A stretch of DNA of 64,000 bases from Bromus sterilis. Lineage: Eukaryota; Streptophyta; Magnoliopsida; Poales; Poaceae. Each line of letters starts with the position of its first letter. The first letter of the stretch is position 1. This document shows positions 20,437 through 31,855 of the stretch, in pieces. A program made the position numbers and the translations under genes. The notes under the pieces were generated by a model, which ran no database searches, was not told the DNA's origin, and saw nothing but the letters and a program-made list of their open reading frames with translations. The stretch spans positions 237,357,782-237,421,781 of the forward strand of contig OX465600.1 of assembly GCA_950022295.1 (NCBI GenBank). The letters are read 5' to 3'.

Positions 20437-22364
20437 TGTTGGGGAACGTAGTAGAAAACAAAAATTTCGTGCCTACGAGTTAAGAACCCAAGATCATCCA
20501 TGATAGATTGCATACAAGGTTTAGGAAAATGCTCACCAACAATTGCAGCGGAAGAAGAGTTGGTGAAGTTCGAGGACAATGCTCACCAACAGTCCCTCGA
20601 TCTACCCCACGAACAAGTCCTACGAACAGATCTCCGAGAAGAAGAATAAGCTCCTCGAAGAAGGATCAAAGGTATGATACCTCTACCGGTATCCACACGT
20701 CCCGATGTAGCAATCCAGCAGCGCTCCGCCGTCCAGAGAAGAACGCCACCGAGAGAAACTAGAGGAAGAACAGCCTAGCGGTGTCCGGACTAGAACAATC
20801 TAGCCCGAATAGAGATTTAGAGACGCGTGGATTTGCTAGGGCAACCTTGGGGCTTTTCTGGTGTAGTTTTGGGGTTGCCCCTGCTCCTGTATATATAGGT
20901 GGAAGCCTGGGGTCGCAACTTGGGCGAGGGTCCTCCCCAAAGTCGGTTTTGGCCACCAGGAGGAGTCCAACACGGATTCCCCGCCGAAACGCCGCGGACC
21001 CCGGCGTCCTAGTCCAAAACGCCAGGGACCCTGGCGTCTGGGCCTAGGACTCAAGGAAAGTCCTTTTCCTTCCGAGTTACGACCTTTTGGACCTTCCTAC
21101 TTGGTCTAACGTTGGTTTTCGCGGTTTGGAGAGTTCCTTAACCCTCCGAATACTTCCATAAGCTCCCGAGAACCTTCCGGAACCTACCGGAACATTTCCG
21201 GAAGTCCCAGAACAATTTTCCCGATGTTCCGTAACCTTTCCAACACCTATCACCAAATGTATTGTGATCACTCAAGACCATTCAAGAATGTTCCGGAATC
21301 ATCCGTGACCATTCGGTACTACCTAGAACATTTCTTATCACTATCCGAAACACTTTCGGTTCCACCCGAAACAATTCCGGTACCTTTCTCTTTTCATCTC
21401 CTAGTTCTCTAACAGATTACTACTCGTTAAGTGTGTGACCCAATAGGTTCGGTATTATGCGGACATGACTCGGAACGTCTTCCGGACGTAGGAAAACAAC
21501 CTATTGTCAACAGTCAATAATCAACAGTGGAGCCATGGACACCCATGTTGACTCCCACACATACACGAAAAGACTTCGAGTGAACCTTTATGTTTATCGT
21601 ATACTATTCCCTTTTCTTCGCGATATATGACAAAGTTAGAGGAGAGAAGTTTGGCACCTATGTGAAACAACTTCTTGATCACAAGACATCAGTTATCCTC
21701 ATTGCTCGTTTGTCTTCATTCCTCGTTATGTATTCCGGTATCCCCGTGACTGAATCACAAAGTGTCTGGCCAGACGAGAATGGATACCGTTATACCGAGT
21801 GGGCCCTGAGTCTATATCTCTTCATCGTGAAGGAGCAAATCCCAGTCTCGAACTATCACCGTTACTAGACACACTGTCCAATGTACCCAGAACTTATTTT
21901 ACTACTTCCCATTTACGGGAAGATTCATCTAAGAACCAAAGCACATCTTCTTGTGTGAAGCAACTTGATATTCTCATGGTCAAAGGAACTATGTATATAA
22001 TAACATTTTATGATATGACTTATAACGTTGTTTATGATGAGTTCTCTAAGTATATCATTTAACACTGGGGTCGGTTCAACATCATTGTTCTGCTAACAAT
22101 ATGCTCTCATTGCTATTGACATCCTTGTTACAAGAACAATGTCCATGATTAAGAAAACATAATCATCAATAAGCACATGGGCTGGTCTTAGAGGCAAAAC
22201 CAGGAACTCTTGTTGTTTACATTTCCACACATGCATATGAGTTTTCTTCTGAATCTCACAGTCAGGATCATTGCAATTATAGCACAGAAATATAAACATT
22301 AATTATGAACTTGAATATTAATAATAACATACTTTATTATCGCCTCTAGGGCATATATCCAACA
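20437..22364 (-). repeat. 5' LTR of RLC-1
   Basis: 1928 bp, TGTTGGATATATGCCC... to ...GTTCCCCAACA on the minus strand. It matches the 3' LTR apart from the TRIM-1 insertion, point changes, and a local rearrangement near 20575-20600 that repeats an upstream CAATGCTCACCAACA block. Confidence 0.92.
20890..20897 (-). promoter_or_regulatory. TATA box in the 5' LTR of RLC-1
   Basis: TATATATA on the minus strand in the context CACCTATATATACAGG, at a position typical of Copia LTR promoters. The start site would be about 30 bases downstream (near 20860). Confidence 0.55.
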
Positions 22365-23826
22365 CCCTCCTAGGGGTACTTGTATCTTTGTGAACCTCCT
22401 TATTAGATTGAGAGTTACCGATAATAAGTGCATGAGTTCTTCGGACTAATGTGAGTATTCGAAAGTTGACACTTCCACCTTCCCATATTTTTCTAGCCTC
22501 TCCTGTGCCGTGCATTGCTTTCTTCTCACTCCGAGAGTTGGCGTCCACCTTCGCCGGTACATCCAAACCCTTGGCACGATACGCTCTGTCATCATAAACC
22601 TCCTTATATCCTTCCTCAAAAAATCCACCATACCTACCAACCAAGGCATTTCCATAGCCTTTCCGAGATATATTTCCATGCAACATCCATCTTCTCATGA
22701 CTTGATCTTCATTTCATACATGCTACTTTCTTGATCGTTGAGCCGCATGCCAGTTGGGCCTTGCCCTAATCATTGCTACATGACACGCTAATATCATTGC
22801 ATATCCTGCTACACTGGCAGAGGCATACATTTGCATACATCATGATAGTTACATCTTCTTTATGATTTGAGTACTTTGTAAAGTGTGAAAGATCTCCTAT
22901 ACTTTTTGTAATATATAGAGTGTTGCCCCTAAAGTGAGGAAAAGATCCCAAAGTGGAAAAATGAGAGGAATAGAAAGAGCCATTGAGGCCACCAAAAAAT
23001 ACAAAAAATATAAAAAAGAGAAAAAGAAATAAAAAGAGAGAAGGGGGAACACTACTATTCCTTTTGAGAGATCCACACTCGTACTCCCTATTATATCTTG
23101 TACTCCATAGAAATTATCATTCATGCATATAGCTATGTGGGGACCTTCACACTATATAACTTGGCTTGTATATTACAATGATGGGCCTCCTCAAATGAGC
23201 TCTAGGTCTTCTTGAGCAAGCAAGTTGGATGCACCCCCACTAGTTCTATTGGAGAGCTTACCATAGCTCGTATGTGCATCCGTTGCATGGCAATCCCTAC
23301 TCCTCACATCGTATCTATCATTTGGCTTTCTCTCGCCTATGATTGTCCTCATTGAAGTGAGCCTTTCTCACCTTTTTGACTTCCTCCTCCACCATATTCT
23401 CTCTTTTCCATCTTAAGTGTCAACTTTCTTGCTTACGCTCATCCATTGCATGAGTGCTCAAAATGTCGAAAAGTGAGTCTTGGGATGAGTCAAGATAAGA
23501 TTCCAAAGAAGACCAAGTGAGAAACTTTAGTAGATTGAGTTCTCAAAAAAAACTTTTTCTCGTATATCCCTATCCCTTTTCTTGCACGCAAACAACATTT
23601 GGAGACATTTGAGTCACGGACAGCGAGAGCTCTTGCACCTTTATGCTCTTATGTTACTTGTTTCAATACTAGATATAGACTCTTGCCTGTTATGACTTGA
23701 ATTGAATTACATGCCTTGATTGCTTTACTTAAAAGTTTTTATATGGTTGTTAGCATGTCACCACAGAAATTATGCTTGTTATCATTTACCTACTCGAGGA
23801 CGAGCAGGAATTAAGCTTGGGGATGT
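22365..23826 (+). other. 3' non-coding region of RLG-2, right piece
   Basis: It continues the region interrupted at 10801. It includes an antisense ORF (22370-22698), the A/G-rich tract (22993-23049) and the conserved ACTCGAGGACGAGCAGGAATTAAGC block. It ends in the polypurine tract (23812-23826). A sense ORF seen in RLG-6 and RLG-7 is broken here by a deletion near 23470. Confidence 0.8.
22370..22698 (-). CDS. recurrent antisense ORF in the Gypsy 3' region, unknown
   Basis: Within an open frame of 126 codons (22318-22698, its end running into the RLC-1 LTR) lies the string YDDRAYRAKGLDVPAK. It is preceded by a GRYGG-FEEGY-like segment and followed by KIWEGGSVNFRILTLV. Versions occur antisense in RLG-1 (887-1081) and RLG-7 (48552-48755), and related sequence is antisense at 54259-54474 in RLG-6. 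I recognise no domain. It may be a captured gene fragment or chance. Confidence 0.3.
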
Positions 23827-25467
23827 TGATACGTCCAAAACGTATCTATAATTTATGCTTGCTCCATGCGTCTTTTGTGTGATATTGCTATGATATTGAT
23901 GAACTTCCATACACTTTTGATCATATTTGGACTAACCTATTAACTCAGTGCACCCCAGTGCCAGTTCCTGTTTTCTGTTGTTTTTCTATTTCAGGTTTCC
24001 CCCATATAAAAAGTGCTCCAAAAATCGGGAAAAATCCAAAAGAAATCAGCGATCAGGAAGCATCCGGAATCACCGAGGGGGGGGGCAGAGGGGACCCACC
24101 AGGGCCCCAAGCGCCCTCCCGGTGCGCCCGAGGGTGGGGCCGCGCCAGGGGCCTCCTGGACCTCTGGTGGACCCCCTGGCTGCCCCCCTTCGCCTATCTA
24201 ATCCTCGTGACGCGAAACCCCCCAAGACAGGAACCATTTTTCACGATCTCTCCTCTGTTCTACCGCCGCAGCGCTTCCAAGATCGAGAGCAGCAGAAGAC
24301 CTCTTCCCGGCACCCTGCCGGAGGGAGGAATCACCTCCGGGAGCTTCTCCACCACCATGGACGCTTCCCGGATGAACCGTGAGTATTGCACCTTGGACCA
24401 TGTGTCTATGATCAGTAGCTATGTGAGGTTCTCCTCCCCTCTTTGTTCTTCATGGATTAGACCTCGTGAGCTGCCCTACATGATCGAGGCACTTATGTAA
24501 TATTTCTGCTGTTGCTATGCTGAGTTTGCTGTGATCCGATGGATTATGAGATCATGTGCAGATTGTGTTTGAGTTATATATTTGATTCTCTTCTTGTATA
24601 TTTATGTTATTGAGTAATTCTTGCATGTTCTCCATTGCTGTTTATTGCTTTGGCCAAGTAGTAGGTAGTGATTCCAAGAGGGAGCGTTATGCATGATTGT
24701 GGGTTCATGCCCCCCGATGACTAGCTTGAGTGACAGAAACATGAGTCTAGGGGATGTGCTGTTGCCACAAGGGGGAAAACAACGGTGCTTGTACTTGCGA
24801 GTGCAAGGATTGTTTACTTTACGCAAATTTATTTAATGCAATTTTCTGTTGCTTTGAGTTTACAGTTTGGGTGGGATTCGCAACTTAATACCAGCGAGAT
24901 GTTCTGGATAGATATCTCAAGGTGGATGATTAATAGGTAGATGCAGATGGATTTCGATCTACTTGTCTTGGCGTACCTCCCGTGCTTTTGAGCCTCTTCC
25001 TTTATTTATAACATAATTAGCATTGGTTTGCGCACATAATCCTGTCAATTTCCCAGCTGTAATTTGTTTACCTCTCATGGCTATTTTATCGTCTTTTGGG
25101 AGAGATACATCACTAGTGAACATCATAGGACCCTGGTCCATATTTCCACCACTGTTTACACCCACTATCAATTTACTTTTCCGTTTCTATCACCATCATT
25201 ATTATCCCGTGCGTTTTGTCCTTTGTAAACAACAAGGCCGGAGGAATGACAACCCTTTGGACTCGTTGGGACAAAGCTATCTATTGTGTGTGCAGGTTCA
25301 CGCCAACCGCCAATCTCTGGCGCCGTTGTCACTATCTTGACGTTATCGGAGTCCTACTGGAGACAAACCTTGGTATCTTCATCGAGCGAAATTGCCGCTA
25401 CTCTACATCTCAACCTTCCACTTTGGGTAAACTAATGAGGGGCGAGAAGTGAAGTCTCGTGACATCA
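23827..25467 (+). repeat. 3' LTR of RLG-2
   Basis: 1641 bp from TGATACGTCC to GACATCA. The last about 20 bases (AGTGAAGTCTCGTGACATCA) match the end of the RLG-8 LTR more than those of RLG-1 and RLG-7, so two LTR subtypes are present in the window. Confidence 0.88.
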
Positions 25468-25796
25468 CCAGGTCGCCCAGGCGGCCACCCCGCGCGGGTG
25501 GGCCGTGGCCGCGCCGGGAGGGCGCCTGGGTTCCTGGGGCCACCTCATGGCTCCGTCCTCCGACTAGAGGATTCTTCCGATGTAGATATTTTTTGGTAAT
25601 TTTTTGGGAATTTTCTGAGCAACTTCATTTTGACTTTTTTCTACATTGCCTAGACAAAACAGACAGAAACTGGCACTGGGCTCTATATTAGTAGGTTAGT
25701 CCAATAAATGATTCAAAAGCATGGCAAAAAGATGTAGCAATGACACAAAAAGGGCATGGAACAAGAAAAAATTATAGATATGTTTGGGACATATCA
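25468..25796 (-). mobile_element. RLG-3: 5' end of a minus-strand LTR of the same superfamily
   Basis: Read on the minus strand from 25796, it begins TGATATGTCCCAAACATATC and follows the first about 330 bases of the Gypsy LTR, into its GC-rich part. It is cut by the RLG-2 insertion at 25467/25468; the rest of the element lies off the left edge. GAGGC (25797-25801) would be its right target duplication. Confidence 0.7.
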
Positions 25797-27146
25797 GAGG
25801 CCGCGCCATGGACCCGCCTCGAGGGGTGGGACCTCCATCGGTGCCCTCCTTCGGCCTATATTTAGCCCCCGTTCCGTAAACCCTTGAGGGGTTTTCCGTT
25901 CCGCGATTTTCACCACTGTTTCGCCGCCACTGCGATCCCGAGATCGGGATCACCAGAAGACCCTATCACGGCACACTGCCGGAGGGAGGATTGATCTCAA
26001 AGAGCTTCTCCACCACCATGAGCGCTTCCCGGATGTGTCGTAAGTAGTCCACATTGGGCCAGGGGTCCATGAATAGTAGCTGTGTGATGTCTTCTCTCCA
26101 ATCTTGTGCTTCAATTCTTAGCCCTTGTGAGCTTCCCTACATGATCAAGGCATCTATGTAATAGTTACTGTGTTGCTCTGTTGTGTTTGCTAGGATCCGA
26201 TGGATTATGAGAATATGTTCAGATCGTGATGAGTTATATAATTGGTTCTCCTTTTATATATTAGTTCTTGAGTATTTTTGCATGTTATCTGTTGCTTTTT
26301 ATTGCTTTGGCCAAGTAGTAGATTGGAACTCCAAGAGGGAGCGTTATGCATGATTGTCGGTTCATGCCCCCTGATGTCTAGCTTGACTGACAGAAACATG
26401 AGACTAGGGGATGTGTTGTTGCCACCAGGGAGAAAACAATGGTGCTTGTAACTGCGGTTATAAGGGTTGTTTACCTTACGCATAGTTTGTTAATGCAGTT
26501 GTCTGTTGTTTATAGTTTACACTTTGGGTGGGGCTCGCAACTTAATACTAGCGAGATGTTCTAAATAGATATCTCAAGGTGGATGATTAGTGAGTAGATG
26601 CTGGTGAATAAATGGTCTAGTTGTCTTGGCATACTACCCATACAATTGACCCTCTAACTTTCTTGTAGCATAATTAGCATTGTGGTGCGTTTATAATTCT
26701 TTCAATTGCCTAGCTGTAATTTTTTCACCCATCATAGTTGTTTTATCGTCTTTTGGGAGAGATAAATCACTAGTGAACATCATGGGACCCCAGTCCATAT
26801 TTCCACCATTGTTTAAACCTCCATTATTTACTGCTTTCATTTCCTTTCTGCCGAAATGACCACTACTGTTTCCCCTTGTGTTTTGATCCTTTGTAAACAA
26901 CAAGACCGGAGAGATTGACAAGCTCTCTGAACTCGTTGGGAGCAAATTTATTTGTTGTTGTGTGCAGGTCCACGACAACTCCTTGGTCAGAGCCAAATTT
27001 TTGACACTGTTATCACATACTTGTATCTCTTGGAGTCCTACTGGTCGATTAAACCTTGGTATCTTCACTGAGGGCAACTTGCTGCTGACTAATTCTCAAC
27101 CTTACACTTGGGGTAGCCAACGAGGAGCACTACTTCAGTGCCATCA
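25797..27146 (+). mobile_element. RLG-4: right part of a plus-strand Gypsy LTR
   Basis: It starts in the GC-rich middle of the LTR and runs to CCATCA at 27146. It is the 3' LTR, or a solo LTR, of an element interrupted by RLG-3. It has no primer site after it; LINE-like coding sequence follows directly, so this LTR was inserted in LINE-1. CCTAG (27147-27151) would be the right target duplication. Confidence 0.7.
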
Positions 27147-28153
27147 CCTAGGCATCACGGACACTGCAATGATGAACTCATATCTATTGGTAAAGTGGTG
27201 GTGGAAAGTGATGCGTGCTGACTTTGATTCTCTTTGGTTCTCCATCCTGTCTAAATATTTCCCCACTTCCTCCCCCTTTTCGCCTCTGCCAAGTGTGGCT
27301 CCTAATTTTGGCGCGATCTGATTAGAATGTGTGATGCTTTCATAGAGCACATCTATTTTTCTGTGAAGAATGGTAAGTCGGTTAGGTTTTTGCGCGATCT
27401 TTGTTCCCCTATGGGCCGTTTGGACCTTAAACATGCGTATTTTTTCCTACTGTTCCAACGTTGATGCTTCCATCTCGGAGCTGGAAGCAACGGGTTGGGA
27501 CTTTCGTTTCCACCGATCTCTCTCCTGCAGAGATGGAGGATTGAAAGCCACTTGTTTCCCTTCTCCCCTTGATCTTAGACGAGGGGGGGTGATGAGGTCT
27601 CCCGGACCTTATCTCTACCCGGTAGGTTCACTGTTATGTCCCTGTTTCTCCACATGTGCTCCGGGCAATGCACATATCGGTTCAAGGCGATCTAGAAAGC
27701 TAAAATCCCGACCAAAATCAAAATCTTCATGTAGCAAGCGTTTCGATCCAAACCCCCATCTTCTGATCAGATTCGTAAGCGAAACTCGTCCATCTCAGAC
27801 CGGTGTGCCCTTTGCAATCTATGGAGCATATTTTCCTTCGATGTGACCTCGCCCTCTTTATGTGGAGTTGCGTATAGTCTTGGATGGGAAATAATTGGAT
27901 CCCCTCATCTTTTGCTGATGTTCGGGCACTCACCCGTTCCCTCCCTTCTAAGGAGGGTTGCCTCTTTTGGATTTTCTTCTTCGTGGATTGTCGGGCCTTG
28001 TGGAATATCAGGAACATATTCTCCACTGAGCACAAATTCCCTAAGCGGACTGTTGATTGTCTATCTAAAACTGCGGACTTTTATAAATGTGGAGATCCTT
28101 GAGTAAGGACTGTGAGCAAGAGGCCTAGAATCTTATCATGGACCGCATCCTTG
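27147..28153 (+). pseudogene. LINE-1: decayed C-terminal part of a non-LTR reverse transcriptase ORF
   Basis: The segment after RLG-4 reads LLVKWWWKVMRADFDSLW in one frame, a form typical of plant LINE ORF2 after the reverse-transcriptase core. About 850 bases later another frame (27884-28102) reads ALWNIRNIFSTEHKFP, the usual end of the same ORF. The frame changes several times in between, so it is an old pseudogene. The reverse-transcriptase core itself is not visible and would lie off the left edge beyond RLG-4. Confidence 0.65.
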
Positions 28154-29125
28154 TGCTACGTCCCAAACGTATCTATAATTTCTGCTTGTTCCATGCACTT
28201 TTATGTGACATTGCTACATGTTTTGCTACACTTTTATATCATTTTGCACATATTTGGACTAACCTACTAACTCAGTGCACCCAGTGCCAGTTTCTGTCTG
28301 CTGATGTCTTTAAGTTGAGGTGATTTTATGCCAATTTTCAATGATCCAAAAATTCCAGAAAAATCATATAAAAAATCAGCGAGACGGAAGCTTCCGGAAC
28401 CCCGAAGGAGGGAAAGGGGTCCCACCTGGCACCCAGGCAGCCAGGTGGCGCGGCCCCACCCCTGGCCACGCCACCAGGGCACCTGGGAGCCCTGTGCCAC
28501 CCCTGGCAGTCCCCTTTGGCCTATATTACCTCTTCGTCCAGGAAACACTCGAGGCGAATCACTCATCACGAATTACCTCTCTGTTCCGCCACCGTCGCGC
28601 TTCCAAGATCGGGAGCACGAGAAGACCTCTTCCTGGCACCCTGCCGGAGGGAGAATTGCCCTCGGGAGCTTCTCCGCCACCATAGACGCTTCCCGGATGT
28701 GTCGTGAGTAGTCCCCCTTGGACCATGGATCCATGACCAGTAGCTATGTGATGGCTTCTCTCCAATCTTGTTCTTCAATGTTTAGTCCTTGTGAGATGCC
28801 CTACATGATCAAGGAACCTATGTAATTTTCCTGTTGTTGCTATGCTGTGTTTGATGGGATCCGATGGATTTTGAGATTATGTTCAGATTGTGATGAGTTA
28901 TATATTTGGTTTACCTTTTATATTTTGTTCTTGAGTAATTCTTGCATGTTCTCCGTTGCTTTTTAATTCTTTGGACAAGTAGTAGATAGTAAATCCAAGA
29001 GGGAGCCTTATGCATGATTGTGGGTTCATGCCCCCCGGTGTCTAGCTTGAGTGACAGAAACATGAGACTAGGGGATGTGTTGTTGCAAACAGGGAGAAAA
29101 CAACGGTGCTTGTAACCTCGGTTAC
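28154..29125 (+). mobile_element. RLG-5: Gypsy LTR missing its 3' third
   Basis: It begins TGCTACGTCCCAAACG (one change from TGATACG) and follows the Gypsy LTR to GTAACCTCGGTTAC near 29125. There it stops, about 600 bases before the normal LTR end. It splits LINE-1. The missing end, with no target duplication visible, indicates a later deletion. Confidence 0.75.
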
Positions 29126-29369
29126 CTATGTGAATGATTGATGTACGCTCTCTGATGCCTCCTTAGTCTCCTGGTGTTCTTTTGGTTTTAGTTGCCTTCT
29201 TCTGTTTGTGCCTACGAGCGTGTGGTTGTGGCATGTGTGTCGTTTTGCCTTCCTTACTAGGCTTATACCGAGTACTCTGTTTTTTTAGACAACTGAGTAC
29301 TCTGTTGAATGTTTGTTCCTGGTTATGGGCGTTATTTGTAAATTCAAGCATAAGCTGAAAGCTGAAGAA
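29126..29369 (+). other. probable 3' untranslated tail of LINE-1
   Basis: Unique-looking sequence between RLG-5 and RLC-2, with TGTACGCTCTCTGATGCC and a short run of T. By position it continues LINE-1 after its ORF end. No ORF above 60 codons on the plus strand. The assignment rests on context. Confidence 0.4.
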
Positions 29370-30621
29370 TGATCAGAGGGGGAGGGGTTGAATGATCATT
29401 TCTAAAACTTCTATGAAACTTAGAAGTGAAACAGGGAAACGACAAACACCTAAGTGTAACACGAAGGAAATGCACTATCGAAAGACATGCTTAAGCCGAA
29501 AGTAAATGGGATGAGGGGAAACATCGAAGGCAAACATGCAATAGAGTAAATATTGAATGTAAATACGAGTAAGAAAACGAGCCTAGCACAACGATGTTTG
29601 GTGAACCAGTTCACACTCTGCAAAGTGCTACGTCTGGATGGAGGGACTGGTGATTAAACACCTTGAGAAAAACTTTCTACGTCCTATTCTCCACTGCAAC
29701 AAACTCCTCGAACTTGTCCAGTTCTTACTTGGGGTAGATGATTCAGGACATCTCTGAAACTTTTACAAACTTCCTACAGCAACGCCAATTTCTCTTCGAC
29801 TGCTTGACAGGCAACGCCTAACCGTCTAGGAGACTTCCAGATCTCCAAGATAAAAAGGCAGGGTAATATCAACCTAAGTCTCTGTGAATTCCTCAACTCA
29901 GTTTGGACTTGAGTTGGTTTTCTCTCGAGATCTTTCTTAGGATGCTCACAACACTTCTGTCTCAGAATATTCAGTGGAGCAGCCATCCGCACATGGCGGG
30001 TGGGTGCGGGGTATTTATAGGTGGCGATCCCAATGGAGAAATGACTGAAGTGACACGATGCGATAGCTTGACGCGTGTCCACAACGGTCGGATTTTCAAT
30101 CAAAGCGCAACTTTCCTTGCGGGGCAAGAAAGCTGGCTCACCGAACGAGTTCTCTCTCGGAGGCACAAAGTGCGATGACTTTGCCTTCAAGCTATTACTC
30201 GACCCAGTGAGATTCCTCTCGGTAGGCTATCTTTGGGTTTTAAGTTGAGTAGAGAAAATGCAGTTTGACTAAGATTTCAACTAGCAAACCCTACTTGATA
30301 GTACGGTTTGTCCTGCGACTCGAGAAAGTAAAAGAGAAACTAGCAAAAAGACTAAGTCTTCATCCAACTTCAGCTTTCTCCTTGTTGCAATTCTTCTCGA
30401 GAACACCTTCATAGTTGACGACATTTTTAGGTGTCGTCCTTCATCAAAGGTTTGAGTATATGTCTGTAGCTTTGCTGCAGTGAGTTGTCCTTCGAGCTTC
30501 TACATGCAAACTGTATTCTCCAGGAACCTAAGTATATGTTTATACTCGAAAACAATATTAGTTCCTCTACTGATTTGTCCAACAATATCCAAAACCTATG
30601 AGGGCAAAGCTTTCTCTTACA
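29370..30621 (-). repeat. 3' LTR of RLC-2
   Basis: 1252 bp, TGTAAGAGAAAGC... to ...CCTCTGATCA on the minus strand. It matches 31856-33116 along its length. A TATA sequence CTATAAATAC on the minus strand lies at 30011-30020. Confidence 0.8.
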
Positions 30622-30634
30622 ATCTCCCCCTTTT
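30622..30634 (-). promoter_or_regulatory. polypurine tract of RLC-2
   Basis: Minus-strand CAAAAGGGGGAGAT directly before the LTR start TGTAAGAG. Similar tracts lie at about 30719-30729 (AAAGGGGGAG) and 31085-31097 (AAAAAGGGGGGAT), giving three along 475 bases. Confidence 0.75.
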
Positions 30635-31250
30635 GGACGATTCTTGACAAAACAAACATCGACAAATAATTGAAAGTTTTTAGTTTCGATGATAAACCAG
30701 TGCTGATATAGATGATATACTCCCCCTTTATGTATGCACGGAAGATGAAAATTTTCTGTGAAGTTCATATTATATAGGGAATGAATCGAGGGATATCACC
30801 AATATCTTAGCAAGCAAGATTGCATTCCAAAAAAATTCCAATAAGAAATTCGCAATCTCCTCGAATGTCCTATGAACTTATGTGATAGATAAATTCCTAC
30901 AAGAAAGATATACATGGCAAGCAAAGTAGATAGATATCTTATGGTAGTGCAGCAGTTCACAGATCTACTTAGAGTTAGTTACAACCATATCGAATAAGAA
31001 TTGAATGTTTGTTGAAACTACTCAAACTCCAAAAACTTCAAATCCCTTAACCCCATAGGCGAACTATTTCTTTGATGCAACTACATCCCCCCTTTTTGTC
31101 AATGATTGAAAAAAAAAGATTGAGAATAGGGTCGAGAAAGAATCTAAGCGTCGGAAGAATGGCATCAGCGACAACGTGAAGATTCCGGCGGTGGAGAGCG
31201 TGGCCTTGCTTTTCTTGCTTGACGACGGCTTGGAACATCACGTTGAGGCG

Positions 31251-31820
31251 TCAGCTTGGCGGGGAAGGAATGTTGATCGCCCGAACATTTAAGCTTAGTT
31301 CATGCAGGGGTCCTTGGGCTTGTTGGGAACGGTTGGAAAATTGATCGAGCATTATGATCTTCAGCTTCAGGCTCAGGCATTTCAGGTTCAAGGGCAACGT
31401 GATAGAAATCATCAACCCAGATGGTGTCTCTGTTCTTTGGCAAAGTGGTGATTTCTTTATCGGGCATATCCACTCGGTCATTATTGGACCAGCGTCGATC
31501 AAGGTGCGGTGGATACTGAACAAAACAAGAGCGCTGCAACAGATCATGGGAGTTAAAGTTTCGGAGCCCTTTCCAGTGACGACGACGGGATTCACGAAGA
31601 AGTTGACCATTGTTGACAACAATATTTCAGAGTAGATTCAGCTCGTTCATGATCTATTGCTTCTGAATATGGTGTTCATTAATGTGATGCTGAAGCATTT
31701 ACTAAGTTCGAAGAGAAACCTCCATATGATGGACTAGCTTGATAAATATGTTTCTCATGTTGCATTCAGTAACATGTGCTCGAATGACAACATACTCATC
31801 AAAAGGATCGTCCTGGCGAG
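31251..31820 (-). pseudogene. end of an env-like ORF of RLC-2, degraded
   Basis: Minus-strand stretches such as RWSNNDRVDMPDKEITTL and FYHVALEPEMPEPEAEDHN (within 31300-31539), and upstream VLKCVARQDDPFDEYVVI (near 31800), read as the C-terminal part of the extra 3' ORF of this Copia group. Stops lie between the pieces. It would follow the protein region of RLC-3 (33199-36465) in a complete element. Confidence 0.45.
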
Positions 31821-31855
31821 CAACACATTTGAGAACTTCTGAAAGTCCAAGTATG

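Larger units (their letters stand above)
10802..22364 (-). mobile_element. RLC-1: complete BARE/Angela-type Copia retrotransposon
   Basis: This is the only complete potentially autonomous element here. In minus-strand order it has a 5' LTR (22364-20437), a primer-site-like sequence, a leader of about 1.35 kb, one gag-pol frame (19084-15128), a polypurine tract and a 3' LTR (15094-10802). The LTR ends are TGTTGG...CCAACA, with the 3' LTR start changed to TATTGG. The perfect CCCTC duplication and intact ORF argue for fairly recent insertion. The two LTRs differ by scattered substitutions and a rearrangement near 10945-11010, and the TRIM-1 insertion came later. The family looks like the BARE/Angela/WIS clade; the exact family name is not assigned. 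Confidence 0.92.
8867..25467 (+). mobile_element. RLG-2: non-autonomous Gypsy element, 3' portion, split by RLC-1
   Basis: This comprises the gag-protease tail (8869-9388), the 3' region (9389-10801 and 22365-23826) and the 3' LTR (23827-25467). The break at 10801/22365 is the RLC-1 insertion; removing it and one CCCTC copy restores the sequence seen uninterrupted in RLG-7 near 48415-48440. The 5' LTR and most of gag lie off the left edge, beyond DTC-1. The right target-duplication bases would be CCAGG (25468-25472), inside the LTR of a minus-strand element. Confidence 0.85.
29370..31855 (-). mobile_element. RLC-2: 3' end of a SIRE/Maximus-like Copia element
   Basis: On the minus strand it comprises a tail of internal sequence (31855-30622) with the end of an env-like ORF and several polypurine tracts, then a complete 3' LTR (30621-29370). 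The LTR pairs with the one in RLC-3. The rest of the element is missing because RLC-3 follows at 31856. The Copia assignment comes from the RNase H of RLC-3, which has the same LTR family. Confidence 0.75.
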
